DNA of 64,000 nucleotides from Rheum nobile. Lineage: Eukaryota > Streptophyta > Magnoliopsida > Caryophyllales > Polygonaceae. The stretch covers positions 6,200,001-6,264,000 of the forward strand of contig WOAB01000619.1 of NCBI GenBank assembly GCA_027886185.1, written 5' to 3'. The translations under genes and the position numbers were made by a program. Shown piece after piece: positions 23,001-33,751 of the stretch (the first letter of the stretch is position 1; every line of letters begins with the position of its first letter). The notes beneath the pieces were generated by a model. That model saw only the letters and a list, made by a program, of their open reading frames with translations, made no database searches and was not told the DNA's origin.

Positions 23001-25846
23001 AGAAGACTCCCAAAGGAAATGAGCCTTATGGGAAATTTATGAAGAGAGGACTCCAATAGAATGAGTCCTATAGAAACGTACGAAGAGAAGACTCCAAAAG
23101 AATTGAGTCTTATCGGAAAGCATGACAAATGTTTGAGAATATTATAATTTCACATAATAGTTTAAAATGACTTGGTGTTTCGGTTCACGACCAACCTCAC
23201 CGCACAATGCGAATTCAGATTGGAAAGAGAATTTTACTCTGACCAAAGTCTAGACGAGTTTTCCTAGCTGCACTACTTCCTAGCTGCACTACTCGCCTGA
23301 GGGTATATTAATTATGTGCATAACTGCACTTATCTTAATTAATTCCAAAAACGTACATTTACGTTATAAGCTTTTAAGATCTCCTCACAAGAGATATCAG
23401 GATCTCCTCACGAGAGATATCAGGATCTCCTCACAAGAGATATCAGAGGGAATAAATCCCGAATGGCGGCACCAGCTGTGTGCACAAAACCCTGAATAAG
23501 GGTAAGGTCATGACCGAAGGATACTAGGGAACAATCCTCCTAGCACCAGTTATAAAGAAACCACTAGACCTCGTAAGGTACATAGCGTTCTTACGAATTC
23601 TCGTTCTAACTAAACAGTTAAAACACACTTAGTCTAATGAAAGACTATGCAAGGAATAAAACTCGGTTGGTTAGTCTAATGAAAGACTATGCAAGCGTGG
23701 AAGCAGAATGGTTCTAGTGATCGTAACTGCTTACTATCATTGTCCTTCGAATAATAACCGAAGGAACGATATATAACCTGGTACTTTCACGGAATGATTA
23801 AACAATTAGATATGCACTGAAGAGAAGACTCCCAAAGGAAATGAGCCTTATGGGAAATTTATGAAGAGAGGACTCCAATAGAATGAGTCCTATAGAAACG
23901 TACGAAGAGAAGACTCCAAAAGAATTGAGTCTTATCGGAAAGCATGACAAATGTTTGAGAATATTATAATTTCACATAATAGTTTAAAATGACTTGGTGT
24001 TTCGGTTCACGACCAACCTCACCGTACAATGCGAATTCAGATTGGAAAGATAATTTTACTCTGACCAAAGTCTAGACGAGTTTTCCTAGCTGCACTACTT
24101 CCTAGCTGCACTACTCGCCTGAGGGTATATTAATTATGTGCATAACGGCACTTATCTTAATTAATTCCAAAAACGTACATTTACGTTATAAGCTTTTAAG
24201 ATCTCCTCACAAGAGATATCAGGATCTCCTCACGAGAGATATCAGGATCTCCTCACAAGAGATATCAGAGGGAATAAATCCCGAATGGCGGCACCAGCTG
24301 TGTGCACAAAACCCTGAATAAGGGTAAGGTCATGACCGAAGGATACTAGGGAACAATCCTCCTAGCACCAGTTATAAAGAAACCACTAGACCTCGTAAGG
24401 TACATAGCGTTCTTACGAATTCTCGTTCTAACTAAACAGTTAAAACACACAATAGTCCACATCAATGCCATCGAGGCAAATAACAGATATAATAGCGTTG
24501 TTTCTAGCAATATATACAACCTATTATAATATCTGTATTTTAATCATATATATATAATAGTGTTGTTTCTAGCAATATATACAACATATTATAATATCAT
24601 ATCATTTATCAAATCTGTTCCCAAACGAAAACAATAGTTCATCCCAATTTAATTAACAATTAAACAATTGATAATTAATATAAATATGGAATGACAAGCA
24701 AGAGAGAACCGCCACTTGCCTTAAGTAGATTCGGCGATGAATCTAGACGAGACGACTACTGATGATATCCTTTCCGAGGATATGGCCTATGCTTCAGCTA
24801 GCTCTAGCAGGATTACGGATCCACTCGCGATCCAGCAAATAACGTTACAACTGACAAATTAATTATCATCAATTAATTTGTCTGACGAACTCGAGTAATT
24901 AAATTTAATAAATTTTTATGATTTTAAATCTTAAAAATATTAATTAAATTTTCCTAAAGAAAAATACGGATAAAAGTGGGTCGAAAATATACCGCTCGAT
25001 CGATTTCGGGTTAAATCTGGACTGGATGGGATTTGGGCTTCTCGGCCCAACAAGTAATTAACTAAGGGAGGGGGAGCCCACCTCACTTGTCTTCTTCCTT
25101 GCTTCTACGTAACAACAACAGCAGCTCAACAATGGAGCTTCAACCACGCATAGCAGCGGCCAGGAGCGATGGCTCGCCGGGATGGGTCTCGTCACCGGAC
25201 TGGCTCGCCTTCGCCGGGAAGAGACTCGTCATCGGAGTTACAACAGCCAGCGGCGACAACAAGCAACTTGGCGCGGCAGCATCTCGGCTCCGTCTTCGCC
25301 GGGAAGGACGCTCGTCGCCGGGGAGAGCAGCAGCACCACGACGCCGGCAGCCAGTAGCACGCAACGACAACGTAGCCCAACAGCAGCTCGGACAACACAA
25401 CAACGCCGGGGAAGGAGAAGGAGCTCGCCGGCGGGAAGAGCAACGGAGATGGCCGATAGGGAGAGAGAGAGATGTGGTCTATTGAGGCTGCCCACGACCC
25501 TTTCGATCGAGCTCTATTTGAAGCCCAAGGGAGAAGGCGTGCCCGTCCAACACATCGACAGTTGTCCCGACAAGGAAACACACGCGGAAGAAATTTGAGG
25601 CTGGCGTGGAGAGTTGTACAGGGAAAGTTTGGTATGGGTTTTTAAACCCCTGAAATTATATGTTTGTATCCAAACAAATATTCTAAGTCCCTAAAATACA
25701 TCGAATGTATTTTATACCACTCAAGGAATTATTTCGGAGATCAAGGATATTACAGAAAATCCAAACTCCACTGAAAGCGAAATAATTATTGAACGAAGGT
25801 TGGGAAAATTACCCAATTATCCTTTCTAAAAATGAGGGATATTACA
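20040..25846 (-). repeat. E1 5' LTR, enlarged to 5807 bp by tandem amplification
   Basis: The same termini and flanks as the left LTR, but 3.25 kb longer. The excess is accounted for by four additional copies of an 822-bp internal block. Outside the block the two LTRs align base for base with scattered substitutions. Confidence 0.9.
20342..24451. repeat. Five tandem 822-bp units inside the E1 5' LTR
   Basis: Equivalent positions recur at exactly 822-base steps (ATTAATTATGTGC at about 20841, 21663, 22485, 23307 and 24129). Units are nearly identical. Variants such as CATAACTGCAC versus CATAACGGCAC are patchily shared. Each unit has three copies of the 23-bp GATCTCCTCACRAGAGATATC repeat. Junctions read ...ACACACTTAGTCTAATGAAAG... 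and include an additional short copy of the ATGCAAGGAATAAAACTCGG block, so the repeat formed at microhomology around ATGCAAGG. Confidence 0.95.
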
Positions 25847-26593
25847 AGTTCGAGCATACAGATTTACCAAGAATGTAGTTCCATTAGCATGCACTTGAAA
25901 CTCATATTGATTTAGCCTACTCACAACCATTGTCAACGATTTCAAATAATTACCTTCTAGCTCACGACAAACTATCGGGGTTAGAAGATCAGAATGTCGC
26001 TCTCCCTTAAATCTCCTGTCATAAAACCACTGACTCATGACATTCAGTATACCATCAAGCAACCCAATCAACGACATTCGACGCGGGCCCACTAAGCGAC
26101 TATTAACGGATTCCGCATTGTTGGACGTCATAATGTTGAATTTGTTTACAGGCATATACGACCTTGTCCACGCTTCAAACCCAACACCCCTGAGGTAGGT
26201 ACCGACTTCCGGGGACTGGGCGCAAAGTCTTGCAAATTCCCGATTGAAGTCTTGTTTGATGTACGCTTGATTTGCCTTTTGGTACAGAATCCATAAGTCA
26301 TTCCTTTTAAACCTCGTCTTCACGTTTTGAAATAGGTGAAGTGTGCAACAACCATGCTTTGCGAAGATGTAGCGCTCTCTTAAACCTTTGTAAATGCTTC
26401 CATGACGGTCAGACACAAATACAAGGTCATGATCGTCGGCAACAACGTAGCGTAGGTGTCGGAAGAAATATGACCATGAACTATCATTCTCGCTGTCAAC
26501 AACAGCAAAAGCCACTGGATATATTTGTCTGTTTCCGTCTTGTGCCACTGCAACTAGAAGTGTGCCTCTATACTTTGATCCTAGATGGGTACC

Positions 26594-27211
26594 TGATATG
26601 CGATATATTGTATGGCGTATCTAGTGGTTATTAGCATGATTTAGGTGATGTTTGGATATGATTTGATAGTGATTCTGTAACCCGGAAAAGAAGACGAGAA
26701 GTGATGAAATCATGAGATTTACAGAGGTTTGAGGTGCATTGAAGAGTAGAAGGACAGTGTGCTGAATTCAATTGGTCCGTTCTCTTTACTCAGATGTCCA
26801 AATGGAGTGATTCCAATTCGAGGAGTTAGATCTTGAAGTCTACTGCAAGTGTGGTGATGTTGCCGCGGGTGCGGTGGTACTCCAACAGCTGCGACACTTC
26901 CGTACAAACGTCATAACTTTTGATTCCCAACTCGGATTGCACTCATATTTTGAGGACTTGTAGTAGACTTCAAGATCTAACGCCTCGAATTGGAATCACT
27001 CAATTTGTACATCTGAGTAAAGAGAAGAACCAATTGAATTCAGCACACTGTCCTTCTACTCTTCAATGCACATCAAACCTCTGTAAATCCCATGATTTCT
27101 TCACTTCTCGTCTTCTTTTCCGGATTACAGTATCACCATCAAATCATATCCAAACATCACCTAAATCATGCTAATAACCACTAGATACGCCATACAATAT
27201 ATCGCATATCA
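26594..27211. repeat. Long palindrome, arms about 257 bp
   Basis: Positions 26594 to about 26850 match the reverse complement of about 26955-27211 at roughly 95 percent by eye. Both arms begin TGATATGCGATATATTG, which is the LTR terminus. The roughly 100-bp spacer holds a CCGCGGGTGCGGTGG motif. Confidence 0.9.
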
Positions 27212-28455
27212 AATTCCCCCATACTTAGACCTTTACTCGTCCCGAGTAAGCTAAAAACTGAACTCATTCCATCAATCATGCTCTAAGGCCTCAGGAAGTA
27301 CAAGAAAATATGACACTAGTAGTTACAACACATCAACAATAAGCTCCAAGACAACCAAAATAAGTGATGCAAAACTCATCTAATCCTAACTCCATCTAAT
27401 CACCTTATTCCTCTAAAAGTGGCCTACCTGATTCCTCCTTATAACTCCCCTTCTTATGTCGCCACGCCAGGAAAAATGAGGAATCCTAATAATCACTCTT
27501 CTTCTTTTCACTCATTTTGCCAAGGCGCCCTTTCGGGTTTTCACCAAGCCACTCATTTCATTTTTCAATAGATGGGCTCACATATGCTCACATCACTCTT
27601 GACCAATTATTACCCCAGCCTAATGCTGGTACCTGCTTATTACCTAGGCCACCCTTTTGGGTTTTCGACCTATCCCAGGATTTCTATTTTAGCCTTTTTT
27701 CAATTTTTTGGCTCTTTTCATTTTTTTTCTTCTTCTCAACGACTTAGCAAGTATAGAACCCTCCCCCATACTTAAACATTGCATTATCCTCAATGTAATG
27801 AAAGACAAAAGAATAGAAGCACAAGGAAAAGCAAAAAATTAACTCACAAACGTCGCCAAGCTGCTTGGACACTTTCGTTGTTGCTGGCGGTATACACAAT
27901 GTATGCACAGGTCTCCAGTGTTAAAAATGGGTGGGTGTCTTCATCAACTCCATCGTCTTCATTACCGTGCAACCAAAGGGAACCACTTGGCGAGTAGTGG
28001 TATAGCAAATACGTCGGGGTTGCACGGCCTTCAAAACCCACAAAAAGTGGGCCCAGATATGATCGTGGTGTGGGCCTCTAGTGGTCCTCCTCCTCAGTTG
28101 CCAATTGTAGGGCCATCATCGTTGTCAAATCAAGTGTAGGGCGAATGTCTCCTCCTTTGACAACATGATATGCACCGTCTCTCCATGGGGAACTCTGGAC
28201 AGCTGGCATGAGATGAACTTTTTTTCTTTTTTTTTATAATTCCGTTTATTCTTTTTTTTTTCTTTTCGGATTTATTTTTTTTCGATTTTTTTTCCCTCCC
28301 CGTTTAAGGTTTTTTCGGGGAGTTATTAGTGCAGGGAAAGAGAGACTTACAATGGTGGTAAACACCTTCTTCAATAGGCATGGGGTCTTCTCCCTCGGGT
28401 TGCCTCCCGGATAGCGCCTTAGTTATTGTCATGGCTTGACATTGTGCTACTATGA
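27212..28455 (-). mobile_element. Inverted 3' internal region of the chimeric element
   Basis: On the - strand this shows features usual downstream of pol in Athila/Tat-type elements: GGGAGGCAACCC, AATGCAATGTTTAAGTATGG and a terminal purine tract next to TGATATGCG. No RT or integrase is present. A T-rich low-complexity stretch lies at 28210-28320. Confidence 0.6.
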
Positions 28456-28644
28456 TCATGTAATATCACTCAATCCAGAACACAGCACAGACTTACTATC
28501 AGGAGGGTGTTTCTTATGATCAAATATCTTAAATGTCACCCTATCACTCCCATACTTCACAGACACAATACCTCTACTCATAATGATTCGGATGTTAGCA
28601 GTCTTAAGAAAAGGCCTACCTAACAGTATAGGGGGCAACATCAC
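28456..28644 (-). pseudogene. Retroelement aspartic protease, C-terminal remnant
   Basis: Encodes PPILLGRPFLKTANIRI and a following SVKYGSDRVTFKIF strand. This is the typical end of the gag-linked aspartic protease of Athila/Tat-like plant elements (ILLGRPFL.T). The catalytic DSGA part is absent, so it is a fragment. Confidence 0.75.
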
Positions 28645-29713
28645 CGCACCCCGCGGTGAGCCAGCAGAGAAGAAGGCGCGAAGTTCTGGAAAACCACCGC
28701 ACCCCGCGGTGGGTATTGCCGCATCCGCGGTGACGACGCGCTGGAGACTTTTCTCGGCTTATTTCCGAGATCTTTTATCTGTTTTTATTTTATTTCTGAA
28801 ACTTTGTTTCCAAGTTTGTTATTTCCTTTTATTTATTTCTGGATTATTTTCCCTAGTATTTAAGGTTATTTCTAAGACTTTGTTTACAAAAACCCTAGTT
28901 GCCACCAAAACCCTAGTTTATTTTCATCGTTATTTTTTCCCTTTTGCTCAGGCAGACAATTGAAGTCTTTGGATTGATTGGATTGTGAGGTTATTCCTTT
29001 ACTCTTTCTATGATTGTTTTAAGTCTCTCTCGTGCTTAATCTCATTGATCATATATCGATTCCCCTTGATTTGTTGATTAGGAAATCAAATAGATTGTTA
29101 ATAGTAGTTCCCTCTAGCTTGACAACCTAGAGAAATTAGTATTATGCTATTGATTCCCCTTTTCCATACAACCTGTTGAGATTGTTATTGATCATACTAC
29201 TAAGGATTGAAGGATACTGGTTGAGAATCTAAATCCCTTAGTTTGTGTAGAGAATTAATTGCATGCAATTATATGACTGGTTGCTACACTTGCATGTACC
29301 TATCTATTCTTGAATTCATTGCTGCTGTTAGATTCAATCTAGAAGGTCTTCTAGGTTATTTAATAGTTAGGGTTATCAGGACTGGTTGGACTGATAACTA
29401 CTTCAGAACAGGGATTAAGACTTTCATGAATATTGAGGACTAGGAATAATCAATGATCGATCTATCAATCTAAAGTGTGGATATTTGTTTGGCTGAGCTA
29501 TTTTCCCAATTTGATTTCAAGTCTTTGTTTTTATTTATTTTGTTTATTTATTTTGGTTTTAATCAGCAAACCCCCTTGGTTACCTGTTGGTATACAATTA
29601 CATCATTGGAATAGTATTTGATTCTCTGTGAGATTCGACCCTTGCTTACCAGACTACATTAGTTAGGTTTGTTTAGGATTATTTTGTTTAGGTGTTACGA
29701 CAACGCCTTATCA
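28645..29713 (+). repeat. LTR interior and U5-like end of the chimeric element
   Basis: Contains GC-rich CACCGCACCCCGCGGTG motifs, AAACCCTAGTT repeats near 28890-28915, a TTCTCTGTGAGATTCGACCC block, and ends GTTACGACAACGCCTTATCA. These are typical of a plant gypsy LTR end in + orientation. The frames at 28583-28963 and 29243-29443 lack recognisable domains and are not called. Confidence 0.55.
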
Positions 29714-31370
29714 GTACCATCCATAGTTATGACCTGTAATAGTTTTTCACTCAGCTCTACAAAGTGACATATGCTATAATGTACTGTATCAATTTGACAA
29801 CAGCATCGTGGAACGTGACAAAACTTAAATATACCTTTCTTAAAAACTGCATTCCATTACGCCAAGCACCCAAGCTGATAAAACAATACTTGAATCGACG
29901 ATTAGAATCTACTTCAACATGTGTGACTGTCCTTATATTCATCCTTTCGAGCATGTACATGTATTCATGAATCCTATTATAGCTTTCTTCAGTTGTGCCT
30001 CTTATCCTGTCAATGGCGGTTAAACGTGCTCTGTTTGCCTTGTTGTAACTAACTGCCACTCCCATCTTCTTCATGATGTCTTGAATTTCGGCAGCACGAG
30101 GTCCAGGATATGTACCGGTTGTGTTAAAGCTGTAACAGGATTGTATATGTAACGTGCTAAGGTTAGTTCATATACATGCTGATAAATATATGATCGTACT
30201 AACAGGATTGTGTACCTACATTGACATAATATGGTCAACAATTACGTTTGAACTTGCATGTGTGTGGTGGTTATGCTTTAGCTTCATGCCACATGTGTGT
30301 TGTCCACAATACTTCCTTATTTCAAACAATCCTGTGTTGCCAAGAGCGCTCCCACGACAAAAAAATGTGCAACTAGGATCAATACACCTTACCACATATA
30401 ACTTCTTATCAGACTTCTGGACATTTATCTGGAAGCGCCTCTGTAATGCCATCAAGGATAAACGATCCTTAAGATCCTTCTTGCAATTGAAATGCTCTCC
30501 AATTTTTATTTCCAAATCATTGTCGCTCATCCCATTATCCTCCATTGGCTCTTCCAAATCATTCAATTGCCTTTTACTAAACTGTTTGCTACGATAGTAC
30601 TCGGCTTCAATCTCTTGGAGAACTCCCTCATCAATGTATATAAATAAGTTGTCGACTTCATTAGTGTCATCCAACAATGTCCCTTCTTTAACATCTTCCT
30701 CAACATCATCCTCAAAGTCATCCCAATCAAAATCTCGCCCAACGTCTTCCCCATAATCACTCTCAATGTCAATACATTCATGTATTCTTTTCGTTCCTGT
30801 GAAAGACCTTGTTTCTCTCCCATCAGTTTCCGAGTCTGTCTCAAATTGGCTCACCAAGTCAACTATTTGTACTTCCCCATTGTTTACGTGACAAATTTTT
30901 GGTTTCATTTCATACATGTCACAATCAACTATATTCAATACAGCTTCAGTGGGACAATTGTCGCTTACCATATTGCTCTTGTCGGATTTGGTACCATTTC
31001 TGCTTGGATGACCAGCCATCACAACATCGGCCTCTGCCTCTTTGTTTCCTTTCTTTTTCATACTCGCATATAACTCGATAGGCCAAATAACATCTTGTGA
31101 TTGCAAGTTCAAAAATTTGAAAGCATCAAGGTCCTCGTCATCTTTGACATCGATTGGTTGTGGCATTGGTTTCCACGGTGACAAATATTTTATCTCCATT
31201 TCATATATCTCGTCAATGCATTTAATCTTCTCATCCAACTTTTTCCTCAGATTTGGTAATTCATATCTGCATACAAAAGAAGTCTTGTTGTCGTTGTGAT
31301 CCCATCAAAAACCCACTTGTTTCCCTTACATATCCATTCACCACCTATTTTCAGAGTCAAGTACTATGAT

Positions 31371-32194
31371 CTTGAACCTGTTATACGAACAAAAAGCAAA
31401 CACAAGTTAAATACTTTATGACAAACGTTGACAGTATGACCAATACCCTAACACTGACATTAAAGGGTTTTCAAGCCATAATAAAGGGTTTTCTAGCCAA
31501 ACGGGACAATACCCTAACACCGACATTAAAGAGTTTTCAGGCTGGCGATTTTGATAATTCTATTGAGGGTAAAAATTTGTAGGGAAAACAAATATTCTAG
31601 AATCAAGGATAAATGGGAGTTAAAGTTTGGTGTAATGCTCAACAAAAAGCTGAAAGGTTGTTCTCTCGTTTAGTAAACCACAAAAGAATGTCTTGTAAAG
31701 AAGAATATGAACGTGAAAGTCAGAACTCACCCATTATTAAATTTCTTCTATTCCAAAGACATTGAAGACGCTGCACAATCTTTTATGAAGATTTGTGGAT
31801 TTAAGGTCTTGTGGTGTTACGGTGGCTTTGGACAGGTTTATAGGTTGGGTTCTGCTTGGATGACAACCTAACACGTGGGTAAAAGGGTAGAAATTGGAGG
31901 GAAACTTGTTAACTTTTAGAGGGAAAATAGAGGTTAAAAGATAATGTGTACTACATTTTCAGAAGTCATATCAGGTAAATAGTTATGACCGACCATGTTC
32001 CTTCTCATTTTGACTCAACAATCCCTAAACCCTCTCTGTTCGTTTCGCGGAGCAAAAATCCTTCACTGTTGCGCCGAACTTGAAGGTAACCCTCTTTGTT
32101 TATTGTGTGGTTTTCATACTGGATCAATAAACAAGCATGTATCACTGTGTTTTTGGCTGGAAATCTTTATTTATTTTTGCAGTACTCAAGCACA
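31371..32194. other. Spacer between divergent MULE and 32.2-kb ORF
   Basis: Probably the 5' region of the MULE. A 37-bp block (CAATACCCTAACACYGACAT core) occurs twice, near 31439 and 31507. A stretch from 31547 (GATTTTGATAATTCTATTGA) nearly matches an exon start of Ulp1-like copy 2 at 9747. No terminal inverted repeat was identified. Confidence 0.45.
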
Positions 32195-32608
32195 ATGTCA
32201 TCCAGCGACACCTCAAGTTATCAAAGTGGGGACCCCCGAAGATATGAACATCCACCTATATCTCCTACACCTTCTCAAATAGAGGAGAAGTTGCAAGAAG
32301 AGTTAGACATGTTGCTAACGAATAGCCCACGTTCCAACATGTTGGGTGAAATAATCACACGCCTAAGTACTGAGATACATGAACTTCGACAAAGAATTAT
32401 GGAACTCAGTACAAGTGAGATGCAATTCGATAATGCAATTTGGCGACTAAATGCAAGGGTGGCAGAACTTGAAGCTAAAAACAAGACACTACACTCCCAA
32501 AAAATCTTCAGGAACCATGTAATAATTCCTATTTCTGCGTTTGGTGCTGGTATGATTCTAGGGATTAGTGCTTTCAGCATTTGTAATCGAGCATGTAGGC
32601 ATGGTTAA
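32195..32608 (+). CDS. Small coiled-coil, C-terminally membrane-anchored protein (137 aa)
   Basis: The ATG at 32195 lies just after an acceptor-like TTTTTGCAG, so an upstream leader exon is possible. Residues 1-30 are Ser/Pro-rich. About 30-100 form heptad-rich helices (IEEKLQEELDML, EIHELRQRIMEL, ARVAELEAKNKTL). Residues about 108-130 are hydrophobic (VIIPISAFGAGMILGISAF), followed by a short basic tail. This is the layout of a tail-anchored protein. No family is recognised. It is divergent from the MULE transposase and may be its second gene or a host gene. The frame is intact. Confidence 0.5.
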   Translation: MSSSDTSSYQSGDPRRYEHPPISPTPSQIEEKLQEELDMLLTNSPRSNMLGEIITRLSTEIHELRQRIMELSTSEMQFDNAIWRLNARVAELEAKNKTLHSQKIFRNHVIIPISAFGAGMILGISAFSICNRACRHG

Positions 32609-32920
32609 GGATGAATTAACTATGAAGTATGTACCTCATGACTTTGGTTTTTTATGTAAGAGGATGAATTTAATTTTGAATAGTATTCGTAAGCATGGTT
32701 GATTCTACATGTCAGATTGCCAAAATTTTAATGTCGATCTTCATGTAAGTTTTGCAAATTCAAGCACAATGCCAACACTACACACACAGACAATTACCTT
32801 ACTAGAATAGTTGCCAACTGGATGCTATCATTCCATTCCTAGAATGTTGGAACATGGACTACCATTACATTTCTAAAAAAAAGGATAGTTGTCAACTGGA
32901 TGCTATCAACATTACTAGAA
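32609..32920. other. Spacer, no gene seen
   Basis: Short A/T-rich gap between convergent reading frames. ACTGGATGCTATCA occurs twice (near 32818 and 32896). Nothing else is recognised. Confidence 0.4.
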
Positions 32921-33095
32921 TCACAACTGCCTGCTGTCAACCTCCTCCTTCACGCGGAATGCACAGCCTTCATAGGCGCTATTTGAAACACAATCCTTTA
33001 ACATTTCTTGCCAGTGCCAATCCTGTCAATGACCAACAACACGGTTGGTTAATCAACTTTTTAATCCTGTCAATGACCAACAACAATGACCAATA

Positions 33096-33128
33096 ACTTA
33101 CAAGATTGCCAGTGCCAATCTTGTAAGT
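33096..33128. repeat. Short hairpin in the last intron of the helicase pseudogene
   Basis: ACTTACAAGATTG and its reverse complement CAATCTTGTAAGT pair around a 7-base loop. It lies just inside the 5' end of the intron 33147-33023 (read on -). Part of it resembles the start of the next exon (GATTGGCACTGG). Confidence 0.6.
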
Positions 33129-33751
33129 TTTTTTTATCGGGAATTACCTTTTCAATAATATAAGGGTTTCCAACAATAATAAGCAATGATCGGGCATGAG
33201 TCAGGGCAAAATTGAACCTCTTCGGGTTGCTCAAATATCCCATGCGGAAAGTCATGTCATATTCGTCGTGTTTAGCGGTCGATCTGACGGTTGACAGGAT
33301 GATCACTTCCTTTTCTTTACCCAGAAACTGCTCAACCCCGCCAATCTCAATATCTCTCATATGTAGAGACATGAGAGCCTTTCTTATCTTTAGTACTTGT
33401 TGTGGGAAAGGGGTAATACTCCCAATGTCTTGCTCATACACATTCCTTCTTATCAGCTTCTGTACGAGCTCAACCACCTTGCTAGCTTCAATCCTATTAA
33501 ACCATGAAGGGCTGCCCTTTTCCCTCTCATCAAAGCCTTGGATGCCACAGAACATGAAAGGGAAGTTCCCATTGGGAAGCATATCAGCCCAAGGTAAGGA
33601 AGATGTGTTACTGTCTTTTCGATATGGAATCAATGCTCCACTATAAAATAGTCTTGAAGGAACACAAAGAATTGCAGGGTGGCTCCGGTAATTTTTCAAC
33701 AACATTGTGACATAATTGTGATCCCCTGATCTGTAAACTTCAAAGTCCAAC

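Larger units (their letters stand above)
13609..25846 (-). mobile_element. LTR retrotransposon E1 (12.2 kb, degenerate, unequal LTRs)
   Basis: Bounded by TGTAACACC...TATTACA LTRs and an exact 5-bp target duplication. The primer-binding site lies next to the right LTR, so the element reads on the - strand and its 5' LTR is 20040-25846. The internal part (16165-20039) keeps a gag fragment with two zinc knuckles, but no recognisable RT, RNase H or integrase. Only the extreme pol end (GTTTCGACCCCGAAACTTGG near 16185) matches the gypsy elements at 47 kb. It is a non-autonomous derivative inserted in the MULE transposase gene. Confidence 0.9.
26594..29713. mobile_element. Chimeric LTR-retroelement insertion (3.1 kb)
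   Basis: Flanked by an exact 5-bp duplication GTACC (26589-26593 and 29714-29718), it sits between two codons of the transposase catalytic motif. It starts TGATATGCG and ends CGCCTTATCA. The outer ends look like the start and end of one LTR in + orientation (the right end has the ACCCTTGCTTACCAGACTAC U5-type tail). The middle is inverted: on the - strand it has a protease remnant, a purine-rich GTATGGGGGAATT tract and a second LTR start at 27211. It is probably a rearranged Athila/Tat-like element. Confidence 0.8.
25847..31370 (-). pseudogene. Mutator-like (MULE) transposase gene, split by two retroelements
   Basis: Read from right to left. A partial first region (about 31370-31240) encodes EWICKGNKWVFDG. 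It shifts frame into an acidic region, then a MuDR-type DNA-binding domain (about 30520-30260) with RCIDPSC and GQHTCG. After an intron (GT at about 30222, AG near 30127) comes SYNKANRARLTAIDRIRGT. The intron 29734-29834 splices RK to VITMDGT. The frame is cut at 29719 by an inserted element and resumes at 26593 as HLGSKYRGTLLVAVAQDGN. The DDE catalytic set is visible: D in MDGT, D in SDRHG, E in NNAESVN, plus the KHGCCTLHL motif. A second retroelement cuts it at 25847 and the SWIM start lies at 13608. The DNA-cutting residues persist but the gene is disrupted. Confidence 0.85.

Noticed and set aside
20848..24321. Five identical 61-aa frames 822 bases apart
   Set aside because: They only reflect the tandem units of the LTR. 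No start context or domain, and part of each comes from the 23-bp repeats.
20342..24451. Satellite array or CRISPR-like repeat
   Set aside because: The units are contiguous without spacers and are flanked by the single-copy ends of one LTR, so this is an LTR-internal duplication in a plant genome.
28583..28963. 126-aa + strand frame with a hydrophobic C-terminus
   Set aside because: It crosses the boundary between the inverted internal part and the LTR of the chimeric element. Hydrophobicity follows from T-rich sequence.
30780..31299. Overlapping + strand frames opposite the MULE transposase
   Set aside because: Antisense of the acidic part of the transposase, with no features of their own.
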